DNA of 64,000 bases from positions 130,460 through 194,459 of the forward strand of contig JAJVDF010000779.1 in the NCBI GenBank assembly GCA_022410635.1, written 5' to 3'. The notes under the pieces were generated by a model that was given only the letters and a program-made list of their open reading frames with translations, had not been told where the DNA came from and did not search any database. Positions 1-12,134 of this stretch are shown here, in pieces (position 1 is the stretch's first letter; each line of letters opens with the position of its first letter). The stretch comes from Tretioscincus oriximinensis (lineage: Eukaryota > Chordata > Lepidosauria > Squamata > Gymnophthalmidae). The translations under genes and the position numbers were made by a program.

Positions 1-2287
1 ATAAATGTTATTAATAAGTATTATTGNTAAGGTGAAGAGTTGGAGATGTCAAGGGCACACATCACACACATATCATGAAGAGAGAAGAGAAAGTAAAAGC
101 GCTTTATTGTTTACAACCTTGCTTATATCCTTTCCAATACTTTCCAGCTGCGCACGTGCACACTTACATAAATGTGGTCATCTACCAACACAGATAATTA
201 GGCTCAGTTCTTGAGAGAAATTTTAAGGAGTGACCGGGAGAGGAAACTGATAGTAATAGGTAAAAGACTGCCATCCCAATTATCTTAACATACACTACAA
301 ACATCCTAGCCTCATAGTTAAACTCAAAGGCCTACTAAAGGGCTCCGTGATTGCAAAATCTGAACAACACTTATGCTACGTTTTCACACGTGACCTTCTC
401 TGCTGGCCTGAGTTTCCCCAACCGTCAGCTTTGAGATGGCCACCATCCCTACATAGGGCTTAGAGGAAAGGCCAATTTGAACAAGATATGAGATTTGAAT
501 TAAGAGATGTTTGTTCAATGATGCATTTCAGAAGATCTGATGAAGCTCCTTTGCACTGTTTTCTCCTCAATTGCCCCATTCTTACAAAGCAAGATCTATG
601 CAAATAAGGCTTCAAACAAGAAATCTCCTGCATTTTTGTGTCTGCAACAGTGCATGGAAAAGGAGTTCCCAACATCAGCCAGGTACAGTAGGACCCATTA
701 GCATCCCATATTATTTACTTCAGGTTTTATAAAAATGTAAATCATTAAAAATATTAATACCTTTTTACTACTAGCTATATTTTGCCGCCCTAAAAAAATT
801 GCCATCCTGTACACGTTGCACATGCCTAAATACAGCATTGTGATTATGAGGAATTCAAAATCAAATAATTTCTTGGATTGTCTTTAAAAGTAGCAAAAGG
901 CTAACTTTCCATGCATCCTGATGGTTGCTATGTTCAGAAACAAAAGGGTGGCCACAAAATGGAAGTTTATGACTTGAAATAGGAATCACCCAAAGCTTTT
1001 TAAAAAATCTTACTTCTCATGATACCCATGGATACTCTACAGTTTGGTATTCACGGCCTTATACCAGGACTTGGCCCATCAAAACATGTCAGGCAATATT
1101 TCTAATCATGAATATTTGGTGGCTACCAATTGCTTCTGGGGATTCCCAAGCAGTAGAAGAAGGAAAACCTTTGTCTACTTTAGACTCAACTCCCTGCACT
1201 TGGGCACATTAGCCTTTCATTCTGTAACTTTGATACAATTGGCCTCCATGAATATAATCCTTACTTAAAGCTATCCAGGCTGGTTGGTGAAAAGATAAGC
1301 TTTATTATTAGTAGCAGAAGTGTTTAACGCCCCCCATCAGTTTGCATACAGTCCACTCCTGCACATCATCAGGACAGTTCCCTCCCTTCCCCATCTGTTG
1401 CTTCTGATCGCTTGAAAAAGACTCATTTCTTGAGAAGACCAGCGTTTGATGTGATGCCACCTTCTGAGGACTCCCATTAAGAGATTATATATTGTGTTTG
1501 CAGAACTACTCTTCCCCTCTTACTTTGTGGACTTAAACACTACAATTTATTCATTCCACAGTGTATTTTTTTATTTGGGAAATAATTTGGCTAAGACATG
1601 TAATGTCCCACTGGTAGTAAATCAAATATTGCATGGCATAGTGATTGTATATGATTTTGGGCCATGTTGAAAAGTGATGTGATTAGTATAAGAATTGGAC
1701 AGCAAAGTTCTGTTCTTTGGCATTTGAGAACAGCCTGTTTCACCTATCTACCAAAAAAATTGGAGACCAGATTTTTTTTTGCATGCCTTTAGCTTTCTGA
1801 ATGTGTCACTTGCACACATCAACCTTGCATGGGGATAGTGGTGGTAGCGGTAGTGATTTCTGATCTATTTTTCCAAATCTGTTGATGTTTTGTTCTGAAA
1901 GCCATTGCTTTTTGCTACAGAAGGACGACTCCCTGGAGAATAAATATTCCTTTTCTCCAAGTGGGTCCTTCAACTGGATGTTACAATGCTACCTCTGGTG
2001 TGTGTGCATATTACTAGATTTGGGATGAGGAAGTCAGCGTGAAGAAGCAGGGACTCAGCCCATCATGAATTTTACTTTCACATCCCAATAATTATTTTAG
2101 TTTTAGGATGTTTAAAATATAGCTGTCTTAGATGTAAGCATACAAGATTGTTTTCCTGTATGCAACTCAGTTGTGGTTTAGTTTGTCATATAACTTAACT
2201 TTAACTTTGTGAAAGGGATTTTTGACTGAAATAAAGCGAAGCCTCAACCTTCTTTCTGAGCTGGAATATGTTTCATATCTGGGGCAT
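1..2287. other. Unique sequence, probable TAF4B intron
   Basis: I see no exon, RNA gene or recognisable repeat here. The DNA is AT-rich with short runs of A or T and no reading frame that resembles a known protein. Because the TAF4B terminal exon lies downstream on the + strand and no earlier TAF4B exon was found, this is inferred to be intronic. Confidence 0.4.
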
Positions 2288-3216
2288 AAGAACATAAGAA
2301 GAGCCATACTGGATCAGGCNAGAGCCTATCTAGTCCAGCATTCTGTCTCACACAGAGGCCCACCAGAAGCACCTGGGCTTTCCTCCGAACAGAGGAAAGC
2401 AAAACCTATTCATGACTCCCTGCAAATGGCATTTAAGGAAGCACTATCTGTTGCTCCATCCCGGAGGCAGCATCCAGACATCCATCCTATACCCATTTAT
2501 ACCCTTGGTGTCCATAAACCTGTCTAGTCCTGTCTTGAAACTATCCAAGCTGTTGGNTACCATCACTTCTTCAGGAAGTAAATTCCACAGGACAGTGACC
2601 CTCAGGGTGAAAAAATACTTTCCTTTCCTTTTGTGCCCATCAGTTTCAAGGAGTGCCCTCTGTTGTGTGTTAGAGAAAAGATTTTTTTCTCTATTCATCC
2701 TATCCATCCCATGCATGATTTTGTACATGCATAGCTGTACATACGAGGCTGAAGAGGCCCAGATGTTGCAGCCTGACTTCATAAGGGAGATGCTCCAGAC
2801 CCTTGATCATTTTTGTTGCCCTTTTCCGCACCTTCTCTAGTTCCACAATATCCCTCTTGAGATGTGGTGACCAGAATTGAACAGTATTCCAAATGTGGCC
2901 TCACCATAGATTTATAAAGAAGCAAAACATTTGNTGACTTGTTTTCGATTCCTTTCCTAATTATCCCCAACATGGAATTTGCCTTTTTGCTGCTGCTGCA
3001 CACTGGGTTGACATCTTCAATGAATTGTCCACCAACACCCCAAGATCCTTTTCTTGCTCGGTCACAGAAAGCTTGGTTCCCATCAGTTGGTAGGAGTAAT
3101 TGGGGTTCTTTGCCCCAATGTGCATGACTTTGCACTTGCTTAAATTGAAGTGTATTTGCCACTTTTGATGCCCACTCACCCAATTTCAGAAGTGGCAATC
3201 TTACACTGGCCCACCC
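2288..3216 (-). mobile_element. CR1 LINE, 3' end with C-terminal reverse-transcriptase region
   Basis: Read on the - strand, this encodes the familiar end of CR1 ORF2: segments resembling KANSMLGIIRKGI, YKSMVRPHLEYC, KYFFTLRVT and WNLLPEEV, followed by the non-coding tail that ends in a CTTATGTTCTTATG-type 3' terminus near 2288. The frames are broken by stops and shifts, so this is a dead, 5'-truncated copy. CR1 is the commonest LINE type in sauropsids. A separate DNA element begins at the upstream edge. Confidence 0.9.
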
Positions 3217-3220
3217 AAAG

Positions 3221-3489
3221 TACCCTGTTTCCNCCAAAATAAGACGTCCCCTGAAACTAAGATCTGGTGGCGGTTTTGCTGAATTGATAAATATAAGGCA
3301 CCCCCAAAAGTAAGATATAGCAATTTTTTTATTTTTGATGAGCTCCCCCTAGTGGCTGAAATCTGCAATACGGTTCTTTTTTTTCAATAATAAATGTGAA
3401 TTCTTCTACATGGAAAAATAAGATGTAGCGCATCTTTGGGAACAAAAATTAATATAAGACACTGTCTTATTTTGATGGAAATACAATAG
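3221..3489. mobile_element. Non-autonomous DNA element with AAAATAAGAC terminal inverted repeats
   Basis: The left end reads CCCTGTTTCC.CCAAAATAAGAC and the right end GTCTTATTTTGATGGAAATACA, which is its imperfect reverse complement. Internally there are two more degenerate copies of the 'aaaataagat' motif. No transposase frame is present. The element abuts the 5' truncation point of the neighbouring CR1. Superfamily was not determined because no convincing target duplication could be fixed. Confidence 0.6.
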
Positions 3490-5334
3490 ATATCACTGTG
3501 GCCTANAAAGCTGGATTGTTTATCTAGCCTCAAGTATTTTAAAAAAAAAGACCCTGGAGAATTACTCTAAGCCACTGTTTCCTTAGCCAGAGCCCCTTCT
3601 AACTTGCAAAGTGGGACTAATCACTGCAGCTTCTTTTTTGACATCTGTAGCTGTAACGCTGTTCTTTTTCTTTTTAAGAAAGTTTTACAGCAATTGGCTG
3701 GAATGAATTTCAGGACTATATTTCTTAGTGGAGAAAGAGTGAACACATAGTTTAAGCAAAATCTTTTATGTTTTGAATTCCTCTTTTAAATCTGTGGACA
3801 TCTCTTGTTTCTCTCCTAAGGGAGATTTTAAAAATAGCTTATCTATGAACTATGGAGTGACCTTTCTAAACAATGAGATGCATTATTCCTATCTTGCATC
3901 TCTATAATAGCTTCCTCCATTCTCTTCCACATCTAACCAGGCCGCCTGACTCAGCTTTCTTCACCTGTGAGTGAGCTTTGTCCTGACTGACCATTGTTTT
4001 AGCAGTATTGCAATTTGGGAAAATGAAAAAGGTTAATCTGTGTGCATCAGCCCTGAGGTTACCCACCCAGCTTTATAGAAATAAATTGCTTAAATTTGAG
4101 ACTTGTCCAATATAACTGTTTGTATGTTGGACTACTAGCCTTCTTTGATGGAGGTATACTTTTACAAGAGATTATGGAATAGTAAATATATATGTTTTGA
4201 GACCACTGAATTTTTTTTGTATTGCATAAATCAGCTAGGACATAAATATTTCATGTAGACCTCCCCTTGAGTTTTTCTTTTTTTAAAAAAAAATCCAAGA
4301 TGTTATTCATTTAAGTTGTGCAGCTCAGAGGTCCGTAAAACTGATCTTCCTATACAAGGATAAACTTAATTATTTTCTTATGTAAAAGATATCTACAATT
4401 TAAATGACTTAATTGTACTGTATCTTTGGGCTACATATTGATAATACAAATGTTGATATCATGTGAAGGGTCAAGATTTCATAAATTTGTTGACAATATA
4501 TTGCTTAAAATGATGTGGCAAAGAGCCAGAATATTTCAGTGTAATAATTGTCTATTAAGTTAACATGACACATTCTGTACAGGATTTGTAACCTCCAGGT
4601 ACAGATTAAGGAATTCATCTAGCTACAGAAGTGACATGCAAACATAAGTCTTGTACGTAATAATGAATAAACTGACACTGTTTTGAGTAATTTGCCTCAA
4701 TTTATAGAACACACTGTAGTTATGTTATAAATTTACTCAGGGTCTTTAACTTGAGCGTTGGGGTGAGAATATTCAAGCAGAATCCACGAGCAGATAAGAT
4801 TGAAATTGGATATCTCTTTATCTAAGTTCAAACCTGACATAAATGTCATACTCCAGAGAGCAGCATTCACCCATCTCGTAATGATATTTTCATGTGATTA
4901 GCAATACGGTCTCCATTACCTTCTATGACTGATGTGTATTCAAAAAGGTACCAAGGAGCATTATAATCTGTTACCAAATAATCATACAAATAAATGTCTT
5001 GGGAAGTTGCAATGATACCAAGAGGTTCACAACACATGATATGGATATTTTGATTGCTGCTATCTATGGTACTTTACTGGAAATAAAAACAAAAAATATA
5101 AACCTTTAGACATTCTTTAATAGTAATATAAAAACTACATTTCCATGTTGTCCGAGCATTTTTTAACCCATTGAGCATTTTGTGCAATAAGCTTTAAGCA
5201 GGGGTCTAAATAAGAGCTCAATTTGTGTCTGAAGTTACAAGATTTCTTAAATTGTATTTGTATAAAATGTACCTTCTCTAAAGTTCTTTGACTTCTGAAG
5301 CACATGACTACTGGATTTCCTTGAGGTTGTTGGC
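3490..5334. other. Unique AT-rich sequence, probable TAF4B intron
   Basis: No gene or recognisable repeat was seen. The stretch holds poly-T and poly-A runs (for example near 4280 and 5090) and no long reading frame. Confidence 0.4.
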
Positions 5335-5478
5335 TGAAGAAATATCATATTTGTCCCACTTTTAGATGTTTTAATTTGTTAANTTTGTATTGATGTTTTA
5401 CTGTTGGCTGCCCTGAGACTTTCAGGTATAGGGTGAGGTAAAATAAATACTACTAGTACTACTACTACTAACTGCCTC
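5335..5478 (+). mobile_element. L2 LINE 3' end plus (CTA)n microsatellite
   Basis: The segment 'tggctgccctgagactttcaggtatagggtgaggtaaaataaa' (about 5404-5447) matches the 3' tail seen in the longer L2 copies of this window. It runs into a short (acta/cta) repeat, the usual simple-sequence end of an L2 insertion. Confidence 0.7.
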
Positions 5479-6368
5479 GGAGTTTCTGCTANGTCCTGTT
5501 GGACTGAGTTCCTTCCACAAACACACACACACATTCGCTCAGTTATTCTCTTTAGTTGAACTGTTGGTTGAACTTTTTGTGTCTTCTTGTCAAGATAGAA
5601 AGTCCTGCTTTCCATGGTGCACAGCCAGCAATCTTTCTTCCATGCTTGTTTTATTTCAACCCACCATCCAAATGGAGAACGTCATAGCATTAAGTGTTAA
5701 GTCAGTACATTGTGCTGTATCATGTTGCCAGAAAAAATAACTTGTGTTTTGAAAACAACAAACTATTTTTAAGCTGTTTATAAAGACTGTTGGACAGAAG
5801 ACTGGTAGAAAATTTCATGAGGGACAGTATTGACTCTCACTGCATTCATACAGGAGCCCAAAATACCAAAATAAAGCGATACTCTGGATTACATAGAATG
5901 TATGCTTTCGACATAGACTGATGGCAGCAAAAGGACTTCGGGACCAGTGGCAGATGGCTACTGTGTTCCTGGGGTTCGGCGAACACTCGGAGATTAAAAT
6001 CAATTATAAAATCTCCTTTCGTAGAGGAGCTACCCTTTTATTATTGAGCTGTGCTGGGATTGCCATATACCTATGTGTCAATGACATCGGAGGTCTGGAA
6101 TAAAAGCAGGAGAAATAATAAATCTGGATGCAGCCTGTGGGAATAATCCTACCATGTAACCGAGACAGCTTAGAGTTGGTTTTTAGCTGTCATAGATTAC
6201 AGCATAAATCTATTTACCGGNATTTCTTGCAATAAAAAAGATATTCTTAATAAAAAGACCAAACTAGTATTCCGTATTATAATTTATAAGATTTTGTAGA
6301 ATCATTTTACACATTTACTAAACTATTTAAGATTCATGGAATCCATGATAAGTTCATAGTTAGATACA
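5479..6368. other. Unique sequence, probable TAF4B intron
   Basis: A (CA)n run of about 14 bases lies near 5521. No exon with TAF4B-like coding was found. The block near 5860-6110 has balanced base composition and short open frames on both strands but no protein I recognise. Confidence 0.35.
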
Positions 6369-6594
6369 TTCATGGAAGCCAAGGGTATAAATAGATACTA
6401 GGCCCCCAGGATTGTGCACTAGGCAGGATTCCTGAAAATACTATTTGCAGGGAGTCGAGAACAGGTGACGGCTTTGCTTTTTGCTTGAGACTGCCCAGGT
6501 GCCAATGGGTTGAGTCACTGTGTGAGACAGAATGCTGGACTAGATGAACTCTGCCCCATTCAGNAGGGCTCCTCTTACGTTCTTATGATTACTC
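6369..6594 (+). mobile_element. CR1 LINE 3' tail fragment
   Basis: This contains the CR1 3' signature in order: 'ccaagggtataaata', 'tgcagggagtcgagaacaggtg', 'gtgagacagaatgctggact' and the end 'gggctcctcttacgttcttatga'. It is non-coding and 5' truncated. Confidence 0.85.
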
Positions 6595-8875
6595 AACCAC
6601 CACAATGTATAGTTTTTCTACAGCTTATCTGTGTCCATCGTAGTACCAATGTAGCCCCAGATACTGGGATGAAATCCCACAATATTGTTGCAGAAAATCA
6701 ACTTCCAAGACAGGGCTTTACCTGTACATTGAGAGGACTTGTTTTATTTTGAAGCATGTTACCTCCATTTGTCCATTTGGGCAATAGGTGATAATTCTGG
6801 AAGTATGTTATTCCAGAATATTGTTAAATAGCAGACTAAGCAGCTGATGACTGAGAGCATAAGAGATTTACAGATTATCCCATCTTTTGCAGCTTGGGAC
6901 CTTGATATTGGGAATTAGTGTCATTACAAAAGTCTCCATTTGTTTCCCATTATGTGAATTTGTGTTTCTTTCCTAAACAAAATGCAAATGGTTTAAAGCA
7001 GTCTTCACTGTTATATATAGGACTGTTTGAAATGGGTATAACAATTGTGGAACTGATTTCATTATAATTGCCATAATTATATCCAGCACTGTCGAACATG
7101 TTACAATTTTTTTATCATTGTCTGATATGACATGTAACTTGAATATTTCTAAGGTTGTGTATACCTAATTTTTGGTTTTTTAAAAAATAAAATTTATTTT
7201 TATTATATAAAGCAAGAATTGACAATAGCAGAAATAGAAATAAGAGAATAATACTAAATACACTGATAAACATTTTTTCTTGTAATAGATTCCAAGACAA
7301 TAAAAACCCTGGGTAGGAGGGGAGTGGGGGGTTTCTTTATTTTAGTTATTTTAGTTTGCTTGTCTTTGTTATTTTAGTTTGTTTGTCTTGTTCCTTGCCT
7401 TCAATATTGCAACTTGTGTCACATCTTTATAATTTTTGCCCAATTTCTCTCCATAGTTTCCAAGGGCCTGTTTTTTGTTTTCTAACAAGTACGAAAACCA
7501 TGGATCCATTGAAGGATTTTGGAGGGGCACATATGTAGTTTTTACCTTCTACAAATCAATGTTTAGGATGGTGTCAAATTGAAACATTTTAAAGTAAGAT
7601 TAATTGTAGATGGAGGGTGGCAGCATGCTTTAGAATCTATTTTGCATAAGTTTTCATTGTGTAATAAGAAAAGAAATGTTCCCTCTAGGAGGCAGTTTGG
7701 GTGCTTTGATTGCTCATATTAGGGAGAGAAGTGTTTTTAGCATAACGGGACAGCTCAGAAGATGAGAAAGCCTTTTCTCAGAGGAAAAAGGGTGAGAAGC
7801 AAGAAATAGCAGAGCAGTGTGGGAGGAAGACTTTATAAACAGAGCACAAGTAAGGAAGGGCTTTCTCCAGTTTTGTTTTTATATTACAGATGGGAATGGC
7901 GGTTTTGCGAGTTTCTTGTTTTTTAATCAGAACGGTACTGTAAGTAGGGAAGCTGCTACTTTTCCCCCTGAACAGATAAAGTGGGAGAAACTGTAGAGAT
8001 GATCCGGTACCTAGATCTCTCTCCACCACGTCTCTTCGAGAGACCCTCTTACCCGCTGCGAATGTGGGCTTAAAGACNGGTATCGCAGGCAGGTTTGAAT
8101 CTCCTGAGGCAAAATAATCACTCAGANATAGAATTCCTTAAGAAAGCTAGTTTACTCCAGAAAGGAAAGCAGGAAGTGAACCAGGATTGCTGGCNGCAAG
8201 CGCTTTTAAAACCTCCACGTGCAGGTGGGGTTACAGGCAGTCAGTTGATACAAAAATTCCCAGGCTTCCTTGTTCTTGATGATGAGTTCCTGTTCAGACT
8301 GGAAAAAGAAGCTGCTTTAATCCTGACTTTTTCTTGCCACGTGCTTTCTCCCATTCTCCATTATCCTCCACCAAAGCACATGGCCAAAAGAGGAAGTCAG
8401 AGATTAGGGTTACCATGGAGTCAGGACAACTCAACAGGAATACAAAGGTACAATGCAAACTGCGAACTGACTTATGCAAGCTGTTTAAATTCCAGACCGA
8501 AACAGTAACTTTAAGCAGGAGTAAATAAATTTCTATACATTACAAAACTCTGAGATATTAATACAGAGGCTTGACTTAAGAAAGACAGGCATGAATAAAT
8601 GCTACAAGAAAGGAAAACGCAAAGGGTCTCAGGATGGAGGTTGGAAATATACACTTGCAGTTTGCAAATTGACGAGTTATCAAGAGTAGTATACTGAGGT
8701 AAGTGCTAATAGCTGACATCCTCATTGCAATAGTCTTGGTGTATTTTGTTCNTTGTATTTTTAGTGACAGTCACACAGTCTTTATTTTCCTATTCTGGCT
8801 AAAGTGTTGACACAGATGAACTGGATATCACCAGCAAGATGTAAGCAGGTGCATAAATTGAGCAGTGGCTAGAAG
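6595..8875. other. Mostly unique sequence, probable TAF4B intron
   Basis: No supported gene. The block 7160-7300 is AT-rich. The block about 8010-8530 has scattered Ns and could be an old degraded repeat, but I could not assign it. Short open frames occur on both strands with no recognisable domain. Confidence 0.35.
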
Positions 8876-9164
8876 TGGCAGTGTGAAATTTACTTCCTGA
8901 AGAGGTAGTGGTAGCTAACAGCTTAGATAGCTTCAAAACAGGACTAGACAGGTTACCAAGAGTATAAATGGGTCCTAGGATGGATGTCTGGATGTTGCCT
9001 CTGGGATGTAGCAACAGGCAGGGCTCCTGAAATACCATTTGAGGGAGTCATGAACAGGTTCATATTTTGCTTTCCTCTGTTCAGCCCAGGTACATCTGGT
9101 GGGCCTCTGAATGCTGGACTAGATGGGCTGTGGCCTGATCNAGTATGGCTTATGTTCTTATGAA
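8876..9164 (+). mobile_element. CR1 LINE 3' end fragment
   Basis: This carries the tail end of CR1 ORF2 (a degenerate 'FTS.EEVVVANSLDSFKTGLD' region) followed by the standard tail with 'gggagtcatgaacaggtt', 'gctggactagatgggctg' and the terminal 'ttatgttcttatga'. It is 5' truncated and has an internal N in the 'gatcnagtatgg' motif. Confidence 0.85.
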
Positions 9165-9847
9165 AGGGAATAGTTCATTTTTTTAATTTGTGCAGGCAGG
9201 TTATACAGATTTCTCCTAGCAGCTTGTAGTAGGATATATATGTCTTTCCTATATCTGCTGTGTTTATTGTAGCTGCATTCATGAACAAGGAATTGCAAGG
9301 AATCTTTCCAAATGGATATTTCATTTATATGGGACTTGGGAGTCAGCTAAACAGCAAAAGACCTTGTCTTGACAGCAGGAAATAGATAAAACAACTTTTA
9401 AATTATTTCAAGAACTTGAGTGAGGTTGTAAAAGCGTATACCTTTCAGGTAGAGAGAGAGATTTTGAGCTGCATAGTTTTGACCATGGATATCTCTTGAG
9501 TGCTCCCAGACGCAAGGTGAACTTTATGATCTTGACATTGCAATTGGAATGTAAAATACATTATAGTATTTCCAATCCAGTACCAGTTGCAATACATCAG
9601 GTTTTTCATAATAGGCCTGCTTAACTTTGCGTCTGGAAAGTAGTGTACAAGATTGGCCTTCTGGGGATTTTCTGTAAGCCAGCCAAGTGTGTAAGAAGCA
9701 ATAACAAAAAAATGGGCACTTGGCTNGCTAGTAAAATGTTAACCAGACACACAGATAAGCCACCAGTGGCTTCACCTATCTGGTGAGGCCACTGGATCGT
9801 GTTTGTATCCTATTTTGCCTTTTGCTATCATGGGCTGTAAATTTCAT
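9165..9847. other. Unique sequence, probable TAF4B intron
   Basis: No gene or repeat recognised. It ends at the left target duplication of the inverted element at 9860. Confidence 0.35.
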
Positions 9848-9859
9848 GAGCTTGTATGG

Positions 9860-10075
9860 CAAAGGAGCAGTAGCACTTTGAGGCTAACAGGAGAAAAGGT
9901 GGTGGCATAAGNTTTTGTAGACACGTCTACTTCAGATGCTGAGGGATTAATCTCAGCATCTGAAGAAGTAGACGTGTCTACGAAAGCTCATTCCACCAAC
10001 TTTTCTCCTGTTAGTCTCAAAGTGCTACTAGCTCCTTTGCTGGACTTTCCACTAGACTAACATGGCTATTTCTCT
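9860..10075. mobile_element. Head-to-head inverted-dimer retroelement (Penelope-like candidate), copy 1
   Basis: Left arm 9860-9942 is the reverse complement of right arm 9955-10046, around a centre 'tgagggattaatctca'. Past the arm the right end carries the unique end 'actagactaacatggctatttctctg'. The flanks GAGCTTGTATGG (9848-9859) and GAGCTTGTCTGG (10076-10087) form a 12-bp target duplication with one mismatch. The right arm holds CTGAAGA, a GTAGAC/GTCTAC stem and GAAA at 9960-9985. Duplications of this length favour a target-primed retroelement over a hAT or Tc1 MITE. Assignment to Penelope-like elements is inference. Confidence 0.6.
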
Positions 10076-10411
10076 GAGCTTGTCTGGTAAGTAGTCATGG
10101 GTAATAGCAATGCCAGTGTAAAAAATTTGGAAGGCTACAGTTTTACATTTTACCTTGTATTTATAAAATATACATGNCCGATATTGATCATGAACTTTTT
10201 GAAAAGATTAACAAAAAACCTCCACACCTTCTTTAGCCCAGGTCCTCAAGCCAAAAACACAGCTGGTCCCTGTACTCTCCATTTTTTTACTCATATTTGC
10301 AGCCAGCATTATAGGGCGTGGATGGGGGAAGAGAAATCCTCCAGATCTACCATTTCTGCCATCCACAAGTGGTGGAATGTTCTTGTGTTGAGTTCTTGTC
10401 CATCTAAACCA

Positions 10412-10978
10412 TTTCCTCAAAAGGATATTGTGGAACTAGAGAAGGTGTAGAAAAAGGGCAACAAGAATGATCAAGAGGCAGGACGCCTGGGACTCTTCAG
10501 CCTCGAAAGATGGTGTTTGAGAGGTGATCTCATTGAATTGTATAAAATCGTGCACGGGTAGATAAGGTGAATAGAGAAAAATTGTTTTCTCTATTGTACA
10601 ACACTAGGATCTGGGGGCATTCCTTGAAACTGTTGGGCANAAGAGTGAGGACAGACAAGGGAAAGTATTTTTTCACCCAGAGCGTCATCGGCCNGAAGAG
10701 GTGGTGGTAGCTAGCAGCAAGGATAGCTTTAAGAGAGGATTAGACAAGTTCATAGGCACCAAGGCTATCAACAGCTACTAGCATGGATGTCTTGATATTG
10801 CCTCTGAGATGGAGAAACAGGCAATATTTTTGAAATACAATTTGCAGGGCGTCTGGAGCAGGTGAGGATTTTGCCTTCTGTTCCAGACTGCTTTGGTGGA
10901 CCTCTGTGTGAGACAGAATGCTGGACTAGATGGGCTCCAGCTCAATTCTGCAGGCTCCTCTTGGGTTCTTATGTTCTT
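10412..10978 (+). mobile_element. CR1 LINE 3' end with broken ORF2 C-terminus
   Basis: It begins with a stretch encoding a 'DIVELEKV' region and continues through the 'RLGLFSLERW'-type and 'FFTQSVIG' blocks into the non-coding tail ending 'gggttcttatgttctta'. Two Ns and several frame breaks are present. The segment 10570-10630 ('ttttctctattgtacaacac') is the sequence that reappears at the deletion junction of the CR1 at 63950. Confidence 0.88.
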
Positions 10979-11990
10979 ACTCCNTGACACCTAGCTCAAA
11001 CCACATCCACAACTTTTATTTTTAAATGAGATCTGTAGCAAACCTGAATGCTGGTCTGGTAGATTCTTCCCACTCTTTTGTTCTGTTTGTGGCTGGCACA
11101 AGTTGTGCAGCAAAAGAACTGTTGGCAATGGGATTACAATAAGAACCAGTAACAACAAAATCTAAAATAATTCTTTCGGGAATCAAAGTGGATCTGAAAG
11201 TAAGACGGATAAACTGTTATCATTCCCTATTCAATTTGTCTCAGGATGAGTTTTATCCCTGAACTGTCAATTCTTTAAAACAGGAATTGGAAGGTTTTTT
11301 GAGGGGTTTGGAGGGATCAGTGGGAAACACAAGCCGATGAAACACTCAGAATGTCACAAGAGGACAGAAATGAAAGCTATAGTACAGATGACATGAGAGG
11401 GGAGCAAGAAGGGTTTAACAAGGCAAATGGGGTATTCATTCACTAGAGGCAACAAGATGTATCTTCATGGCAGCAGAAATATCAATTGAATCTAAATCCC
11501 CGTTTGGATAGGAGCCAAAAAGCAGGTTAGATCAGAACTGTTCTGAGACTTATTTAGCGGAAGTGTTTGATTCTATAGGGTGAAGGCAACAAGGCGTTTT
11601 CCCTGATAAAAATATTTGACATGTCAGTTCTGATCAGCTTACCAGTGACGTGATGATCATCATCATCATCATCATCTGAAGGAGACAAGATCATGGAGAA
11701 GCCCTGTCAGGCACCTGTGCAACAGTATCTTTATCCTGTCTGGAAACGGCTGCTATATCACTTGAATTGCCTCCTACAACATTGGCTGGAATTGGTTTAT
11801 TTGATAGCAGCTAATGTTCAGGGTTATGATCTACTTCCAAAGAGAGATATTCCATTGGACTTGAAGAATGTACAGCAAACATTGAAGCTGAGCAGCAGAC
11901 TCTCATAAGAATCCATTTACTGTACGTTGATTGTAGATTTTTTCAATGTTCAGGAACTGCTAACCCTTTCTCTTCTTTCTTTTNTCTCAG
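10979..11990. other. TAF4B intron end, unique sequence
   Basis: A short (ATC)n microsatellite lies at about 11653-11677. The end is a good splice acceptor: a pyrimidine-rich run followed by 'tttntctcag' ending at 11990. No earlier TAF4B exon was recognised. Confidence 0.5.
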
Positions 11991-12134
11991 AGCTCACTTG
12001 GGTCACCCAGCCTTGGGAAACCGTACGGTCGTCCAAGAATAATACGAATCTGCCTCAGGGACTTGATCTTTTATATGGAACAAGACAAAGCGCTGAAGCA
12101 TTCCCTAGTCTTGTATCAAGGTCTTCTCAAATAA
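11991..12134 (+). CDS. TAF4B: TAF4B terminal coding exon (TFIID subunit 4b, C-terminus)
   Basis: TAF4B is a TFIID subunit related to TAF4, nuclear, important in gonadal and lymphoid transcription. This exon encodes the last 47 residues and a TAA stop at 12132-12134. It opens directly after a pyrimidine-rich acceptor ending in CTCAG and reads in phase 0 (SSLGSPSLGK...). The diagnostic part is RPRIIRICLRDLIFYMEQ and the end LVLYQGLLK, which matches the conserved C-terminal TAF4-family segment (RITR.CLRDLIF.ME.E...LY.ALLK as I recall it). In TAF4 this segment stabilises pairing with TAF12. Only the final exon is in the window; the histone-fold and TAFH regions would lie to the left. The adjacent convergent KCTD1 supports the call, because the two genes also converge in human. 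I see no frameshift or stop inside, so the exon looks functional. Confidence 0.93.
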   Translation, partial: SSLGSPSLGKPYGRPRIIRICLRDLIFYMEQDKALKHSLVLYQGLLK

